Part shown: one piece after another, positions 5,975-11,453 of the stretch
Position numbering within the stretch: the first letter of the stretch is position 1
Layout: the number at the start of each line of letters is the position of its first letter
Source of the DNA: Amoebophrya sp. AT5.2
Taxonomy: Eukaryota > Sar > Dinophyceae > Syndiniales > Amoebophryaceae
Length of the DNA: 11,453 nt
Direction: 5' to 3'
NCBI GenBank assembly: GCA_005223375.1
Contig: RXOD01006056.1
Location: forward strand, 1 to 11,453
Made by a program: the position numbers and the translations under genes
The notes under the pieces: model-generated
The model's input: only the letters and a program-made list of their open reading frames with translations
Told to the model about the DNA's origin: nothing
Databases searched by the model: none

Positions 5975-8900
5975 ATGGTTCTTCCCGCACTTCTGACGCC
6001 GGCGCTGACGATGACCGTTGGCGTCGCGCAGATCGAGAGTGTGATGCGGTTGTTTCTGATGATCATGAACAACCCGCTGATGCTTCTGTTCACGGTTCTT
6101 TCCATCATCATCGCTCCGATCGTGCTCAGTACCGAGCCCCCGCCGCCGACGTTTCTGGAGCGTCTGTTGTCGGATCCGCACGTGGTGAAGGCGCTGGACA
6201 CGGTTGACCGGGACCGGTACCTCATGTACGTCCTGTTGGAGTACGGCATCGCCATTTTCCTTTTTCTGACTCTCCTCGGCATCGCGTTCGCGGTCACGGC
6301 GCTGTACCTGTTCTACAAATTCGTCGGCCGGGGGGTGTCGGGCTACGTGAAGAAGAAGGGGGTCGTGAAGAAGAAAAACGGTGCGGGGGGCGTGGACGCC
6401 GAAGCGGGAGCTGCGAACAATCTGAAGGGGCGGAAAAATTCGCCAGCGAGCAGCCGGAGCGTGAGCCCCAGGAGCGGCGTGTCCTCGCCGCGGAGCTCGC
6501 CCCGCACGGTGCGGAGCAGAGCCGCGTCTCCCGTCGGCCCGAACGGACCCATCGAGGAAGACGAAGAGAACATCAAATGGCCAAGTGTTTCGACCGTCGG
6601 AGAAGCCCTGCAGATTCCAGACGAACGACCCTCGGATGACCGAGGCGGACTGTTCACCGCGGCAGAGTTGAAGTCGCTTCCGGCTGTGGGGGCTGCGACC
6701 GGGCGTGAGGACCAAACTCGCTCCTACGATCTTGCGAACAGGAACGACGCGCTTTCCCCGCAAGAACAAGATATCGGCATCGCGCTGCCCCAGGTCGCGC
6801 TGCCTCGCGAAGAACAAGTCGTCGAGATCTCGTCGACCGCCTTGCCGGGGAAAAAATCGTCGGTCGACGAAATCGTCGGCCGTCTCGCCTCCGCCAAAAC
6901 CGGCTCGCCGCGGAATGCCGCTAAGCATGGTAATTCCTTACACGCGAAGCACTCGCCACTGCTGGACCACTACGACGAGAAGCTACTCGCGCATCCACCG
7001 AAGAAGGACTACTGGAGCACACGGCTTGGCAGTCCGGTGAACGCCGCGACGAGCGCAACGGTTCGGTCGAGACTCGGACTCTCGACGGCGAAGGCGGTGT
7101 CCTCGCCGCGATCCCCGGTTGGACGGAGTCCAAGAAGTCCAATCCGGTCAGGCGCTCGGAGTCCTTTAGACACCGGAATGCGCGGCCAGCAGCTTGACGC
7201 GGCTGCGGAGGCGGAGCGAAAAGTAAAATTGTTGCAACACGTGATGCGGCACGTGGACCACTTGAATTCCACGGCGACGCGATCCGTCGCGGCGAGCAAC
7301 GTGCTGCACAAAAAGTCCGACTACCTGTCCAGTACTTTCGGCGGGTTGTCTTCGTCGATGGCTTCTACCGCAGGAGGCGGGTTTCCGAAATCGATGAAGA
7401 CGCGAAAGTACGGCCACGTTGCTTCGCGGCACGCTGACAAGGCGGAGGAGGTGCGTCGGGTGGGCGAGAAGCGGCGCTCGATCCATGCGGAGGAGGATGC
7501 GGTGAAGCCGTTTTACACCAGCGCCCGGGGGAAGGAGAGACAGCACAAGGCGACCCCGGACGTGGTCGAGCTTGCGGAGGCGGAAGATTTCCTGCGAAAG
7601 TTGAAGGCGAAGACGACGCGCGCCCAACCGGACGTGCCGCCGCGGGTCAAGCCGTACAGACCGGGAGACGAGGTTATTGAAAGAAAGAGTCTGCACAACC
7701 CTGAGAACCTGTCCGCCACGGTTGGCTCGGTTCGATCAGGGACGAGGCGGGGCTTAAAGGTGAGGAGAACCGGCGCTGATGGCGCTACAACACCGATCAG
7801 CGACACACCCCGCGGTGACGAGAGTAGTGCGCGGCCTCGCTCTGCGTCTCCGAACGCCATGGAGCTTCTCCGTCGTCGCTCGCACTGCGATGCGGCGGAG
7901 CTCGGCAGTGACCACCCGCACGCGCTCCAGCTCGTGGAAGGTACGCAGCACGACGACGTGCTCAACCAGACGCAACTGACGAATGCAGACCTCCACGAGC
8001 AGCAGATGTTGATGTTAGACGGCCAGCTGCACGACGTCGACCTGAACTACAATTCATCTTCTAAGGACGACCACAACTTTCTCGACGTGCTTCCGCCGGC
8101 GGTGCAGGAGAGGGAGCGGGACAGACTTTTGAAAGAGCACGCCGCGGACGAGCGGATGAAGTTCGACCTGGCTGCGGACCTGGCGCGGAAGAAGCGAAAG
8201 AGCCTCGACGAGATCGAGGCGCGTGCGGTGCTGGCGGAGGGAAAGAACGCCAGACTGCAGAAGCGCGTCCAGGAGTTGGAGAAGAAGATCGCGGGCGCGG
8301 AGGACCGCTTCCAGACCCTCCGGTACGTGACGACGGAGGCGAAGCGACCGTCGAAACTGCGCATCGGGGGAGAAACCTTCGAGACACAGATGAAAGGGGC
8401 GCTCGAGCTGGTGCAAATCGCCGAAAGAATGGAGGACGGAGAAGCTGCTCCCGGTCCGGGCCCCGGCGGCCACGTGCTAGACCCGCATAAGATGCTGAAG
8501 ATCCTGCACGATCTGGAGTCGAGCTACAACCGGATGCTGCAGAAGTGTGGCGACGAACTCGACCAGAAGGAGACGGAAAAGACGAAGCTGCAGAAGTTCG
8601 CGAAAGCACGCACGAGGGACCTGCAGTTGAAAATCAAGGACCTGGAGGCGGCATCGGAAAACCTGACGCAAATGCCGGCGGAGCGCTACGAGGCGAGGCT
8701 AAAGTCTTTGCACGAGAAGGTGGGGAGTTTAGAGGACGACAAGAAACGCCTGGAGCAGAAGTGGGCGGCTTCGGAGGACGCGAGAGTACTTCAATTTGAC
8801 TTCCTTAAATAAAGTTGTAAGATAAAGCTTTGGCTTAGGCTTTCCGTCTGGCGTAGCAGCAGCAGCTAGAAGGTACTGGCTCATTTCACAAGCCGTAAGC

Positions 8901-10798
8901 AGAAGGAGGACTACTTGGTGTTATACACCAACAATGAATAAACAACCCAACCACAGAAATCTGCTGCCTCGCGCGCACCTTCGTCGGCGTCCGAACAGTT
9001 TCTCGACGCCGCCTCCAACCCCGAAGTTACGCGCCAAATCCTTGACCGCGTTGCTGCCAAATCCGGCGAGCACAGTCATGTCCTGGAGAGCGCGACAGAC
9101 CGCGTCTATCGAACTGTACTCGACGTGGAGTCGCGGTTGCAGGTCGTCATCGAAAACTGTGTGAATCTCTCCGCCACGAAGGAACCGGCGGAACTTGTTG
9201 CGCACAGTGTCAACGAGATGCTCGCGGCGAGTAAGATTTTCCGCGGCTCGCTGCTCGAGCTAAAAACCTATCGCGAGAAGATGGTGGCGGTCTTGACGGA
9301 AGCGGTTGCGGGTGCTGGAAAGGTGTCCTCCTCTTCTGGGAGGGTAGCGGACATCCATACCCGCATGGCGGCTGCGAATGCGAAGGAACTGAACGCCTGG
9401 ATCGAGTCCCACCTGTTCAGGAAACCGAGCAAAACGGTCTCGAAGGGCTCAAACGCCACTGGAAACTCGTTGATGGGGCAACTGGGCCAGCCCGGCGGTC
9501 CGAAGAACGTGGTGGAGTTGGATCGGATGTCGCAGTGGCGGATGAAGGAGGCACAGTTTCTCCTCTCCGAGCAGGAGGAATGTCTGAAAGACGCCGCGCG
9601 TGTGAGAAAAGTTCTGCAGACACGGTTCGAGAGCTTTGAACAGCGGCTGGGAGAGTGGCGGGTGCGGGCAGCGACGATGGAGGGCGGGGGTGTGACGTGG
9701 ACTGCTCCTGCGGGTGGGCTTGTTCCCGCGATGTCATCTTCATCGGTTGGCAGACTTCGGGGCGCCAAGGCTGGAGCACAGCAGGCCGGAGTGACATCGC
9801 GGACCGTTAGTGGAGAGTCCGGAAAGGAAGACAACGCTACGGAAAGCGGGGCGGCAGAAGCCGGCAATACCACTGCCCAGAAGAAACTCCCTCCCAGCAA
9901 CCTCGGGTCCATCAATTTTGCGTCCTCCGGACGACTGAGAGTGAAGTCTGGCAGCATCCTCTCGCCACGTGCCGCCAAGGCCACCATGCGTCGCAGCGTC
10001 GGCGGCGGGGCCAAGGGAATTTTAGCCCGGACTATGGCGCGGAACGAGAGTAGAAGCAAAATCCGCGAGATGCAGCACAAGCGCGATTCTAAGGGCAATG
10101 TCTTCAAGTTCACCACGCCCGCTGCAACGGATTACGGTACTCCAGCGGTTTCGGAGATGTTGGCGGATGAGACTACCGAGGGAGACTTCCTTCTCATCGA
10201 CGGTACCGGTAGCGAAGAGCTCATGCCAGAGGACTCGGGCGGAGAAGGAGTCCTCGACGATGACGGGGAGGATCTCCTGGCTGCTCTGGAGGTAATCGAC
10301 GAAGTCGAAGATCTCCGCGCGTTTCAAGCGTCAGTAATCTCGGAGAACGACGCCGGAGGTGGTTTTGACGATCGCTACACGTCCATTCCGAGCGAGCGAA
10401 CAAGCAGGGAACGGTCGGAACGCAATTATATCGAAGGCCATCACAACATCCTCTCGCCAATCTGCGAGGAAGAAGATAGTCCCCGAAGCCGGCAACGACT
10501 GCGACAGCGAATAGAGAGAAGTGACGCCATCGGCGGGAATCATAATGTTGAAAAAGACGACGACGAAAGCGAAAGTAAAAATCGCACTGACGGCCTCGAC
10601 GTTGTGGGTGGCACGAGAGCGGATATGAGTCATAACAATGGCATGGACCTGCGATCAAGGTCGGAGTTCTTTTACTCCGAGGGCGGCGCAAGCGCGTCCT
10701 CGAAGTGCTCGTCGGACGAGGCAGACATTGACATAGGCTTGAGCATGATAGGGAAAACATGGATGTGTGACTCCTCGGAAGATGAATCAGACGGATAG
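5975..10798 (+). CDS. Unrecognised protein: two membrane segments, SP-rich linker, coiled coils (two exons)
   Basis: I do not recognise this family. My model joins 5975-8785 to 8957-10798 in phase 0 for about 1550 residues. The N-terminus has two strongly hydrophobic segments, about 24-51 and 84-116, separated by a short polar loop with PPPP and followed by a basic KKK patch (126-134). Such a protein would probably be anchored with its long C-terminal part on one side of a membrane. Residues about 150-400 are disordered and rich in Ser-Pro, with at least 13 SP sites clustered at 156-185 and 377-396, plausible targets of proline-directed kinases. Helical, heptad-like stretches cover about 709-790, 838-990 and 1128-1178. 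The rest is low-complexity, with an acidic patch (about 1353-1393) and an acidic end (SSEDESDG). The ATG has A at -3 and G at +4. The role could be scaffolding or tethering at a membrane, but that is a guess from architecture. If the intron is wrong, the first exon ends as a 945-residue protein at 8812. Confidence 0.7.
8786..8956 (+). other. Predicted phase-0 intron in the third gene
   Basis: The donor GTACTTC follows GAC GCG AGA and shares GTACTT with the intron in the previous gene. The acceptor is CCACAG at 8951-8956. The downstream frame is open from 8942 and reads through a helical, high-GC3 stretch (SEQFLDAASNPEVTRQILD) with no ATG until about 9218. It therefore needs an upstream exon, and the phase of 5975-8785 fits exactly. 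The 171-base segment has the in-frame stop TAA at 8810-8812. A second possible acceptor, also phase 0, is the CAG at 8996-8998, which would remove 14 more residues. Confidence 0.7.
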
Positions 10799-11453
10799 TA
10801 CTAGCAGATGCAGACATTTAAAAACGAAAGATGTTGATGACGAGAACAAACTGTACTATACTGTCTCGCGTGGCGACCATGAGCATGACGAGACCGCCTA
10901 CTTACTCCATGAGTTCTCGTCAGAGCTTTTCTTTCAATACACTGATTCGGGGTTTACGAATTATTATGGCGGAAGTGGAATAATAGGCAGCATCGTCCGA
11001 ATAGTCAATCAATAGGAATCCAATAGAGCCGAAATTCGGCATTTTTGACATCTCCGGGGAAAAAGTTGCCGAATATAATGAATTCCGAGCGCGGCTCGCG
11101 CATCCGGAGTCTTCGACTTCGAGTCCTCTTTCTGCGCAATCACCGCCCAGGGCCAGAGTTAGAGCGCAAGCAGGGGAGGGCGATGCTGTGAGCAGTTTAC
11201 GGCCTTGACGTTGGAGGGCCCCCGCGAATGTCGCTGCTCGCAGGGTGGCGCAGGAAATGGGTTCGCCCGTTCAGCTGGTGGCCTGGTCTTTGTCGGAGAC
11301 ATGACTGACCTCGCCACCCGCGTCATACTGGTTCAAACGAATCGCGGAAACTTCTGCATATTCCGCAACTTTGCGAGCGCAGGCACGGAATTTGTAGAGT
11401 TTTGGCTTGTGGCTCGTGTGGCCGCGCTTTCGGGTTGCCAAGCCATGCACGTC
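10799..11453. other. Downstream region with no supported gene
   Basis: A + strand frame from ATG 10782 to 11015 overlaps the last 17 bases of the third gene and continues for 77 codons. It has AT-richer codons unlike its neighbour and is probably 3' UTR. From about 11028 the DNA becomes foldable: GCCGA-AAT-TCGGC at 11028-11040, then ATTTTTG, then CTCCGG (11052-11057) complementary to CCGGAG (11104-11109), enclosing a GCGCG/CGCGC hairpin (11089-11101). On the minus strand, 11453-11271 is open for 60 codons and runs off the window. It is basic and Lys/Arg/His-rich at first, but too short to call. No AATAAA was found. Confidence 0.45.

Noticed and set aside
5969..6928. 319-codon open frame on the minus strand opposite the third gene
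   Set aside because: The sense strand has a good start context, membrane segments and a continuous 945-codon frame. The antisense peptide is Arg/His-rich, as expected from reading GC-rich codons backwards.
8934..9164. 76-codon + frame starting at an ATG in the predicted intron of the third gene
   Set aside because: The overlapping frame continuing into the long C-terminal exon has better codon bias and helical character. This one is a Pro/Arg/Ser-rich shadow.
9268..10116. 282-codon minus-strand open frame opposite the C-terminal exon
   Set aside because: Same cause: a shadow of a GC3-rich coding exon. The peptide is Ser/Pro/Arg-rich with no domain.
10782..11015. 77-codon + frame overlapping the end of the third gene
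   Set aside because: AT-rich codons, no recognised motif, and it starts inside the preceding coding sequence. Most likely 3' UTR.

Overview
This window looks like nuclear DNA from a compact eukaryotic genome. Three long protein-coding genes all lie on the + strand. The first two belong to families found only in eukaryotes: a snurportin-type snRNP import adaptor and the WDR74/Nsa1 ribosome-assembly factor. The second and third genes need GT-AG introns to make sense. Start codons have A at -3 and no Shine-Dalgarno context, and TAG, TGA and TAG are used as stops, so the standard code fits. Coding DNA is GC-rich at third positions and the proteins carry large low-complexity insertions. Co-oriented genes, few introns, no AATAAA just after the stops, and one intron bounded by an imperfect direct repeat would suit a dinoflagellate-like alveolate (for example a syndinian), but that placement is inference and other protists are possible.

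Layout. 1-521: non-coding leader with a GATC-dense island at 61-324. 522-2471: intronless 649-codon snurportin-1-like gene with an IBB-like N-terminus and an m3G-cap-binding domain split by a low-complexity insertion of about 135 residues. 2472-3163: intergenic, with a second GATC-dense island at 2693-2936 that shares a 13-mer with the first. 3164-5337: WDR74/Nsa1-like gene, best modelled as exons 3164-4309 and 4438-5337 (681 aa). 5338-5974: intergenic and 5' leader. 5975-10798: unrecognised gene of about 1550 aa, best modelled as exons 5975-8785 and 8957-10798, encoding two N-terminal membrane segments, a Ser-Pro-rich linker, coiled coils and an acidic tail. 10799-11453: no supported gene; it has some foldable DNA and a weak minus-strand open frame at the window edge.

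How the genes relate. Snurportin carries trimethylguanosine-capped U snRNPs into the nucleus with importin beta. WDR74/Nsa1 acts in nucleolar pre-60S maturation. Both serve nuclear RNP biogenesis, but adjacency alone does not show that they are co-regulated. The third gene has no visible link to that theme. I see no mobile element, CRISPR array, tRNA or rRNA.
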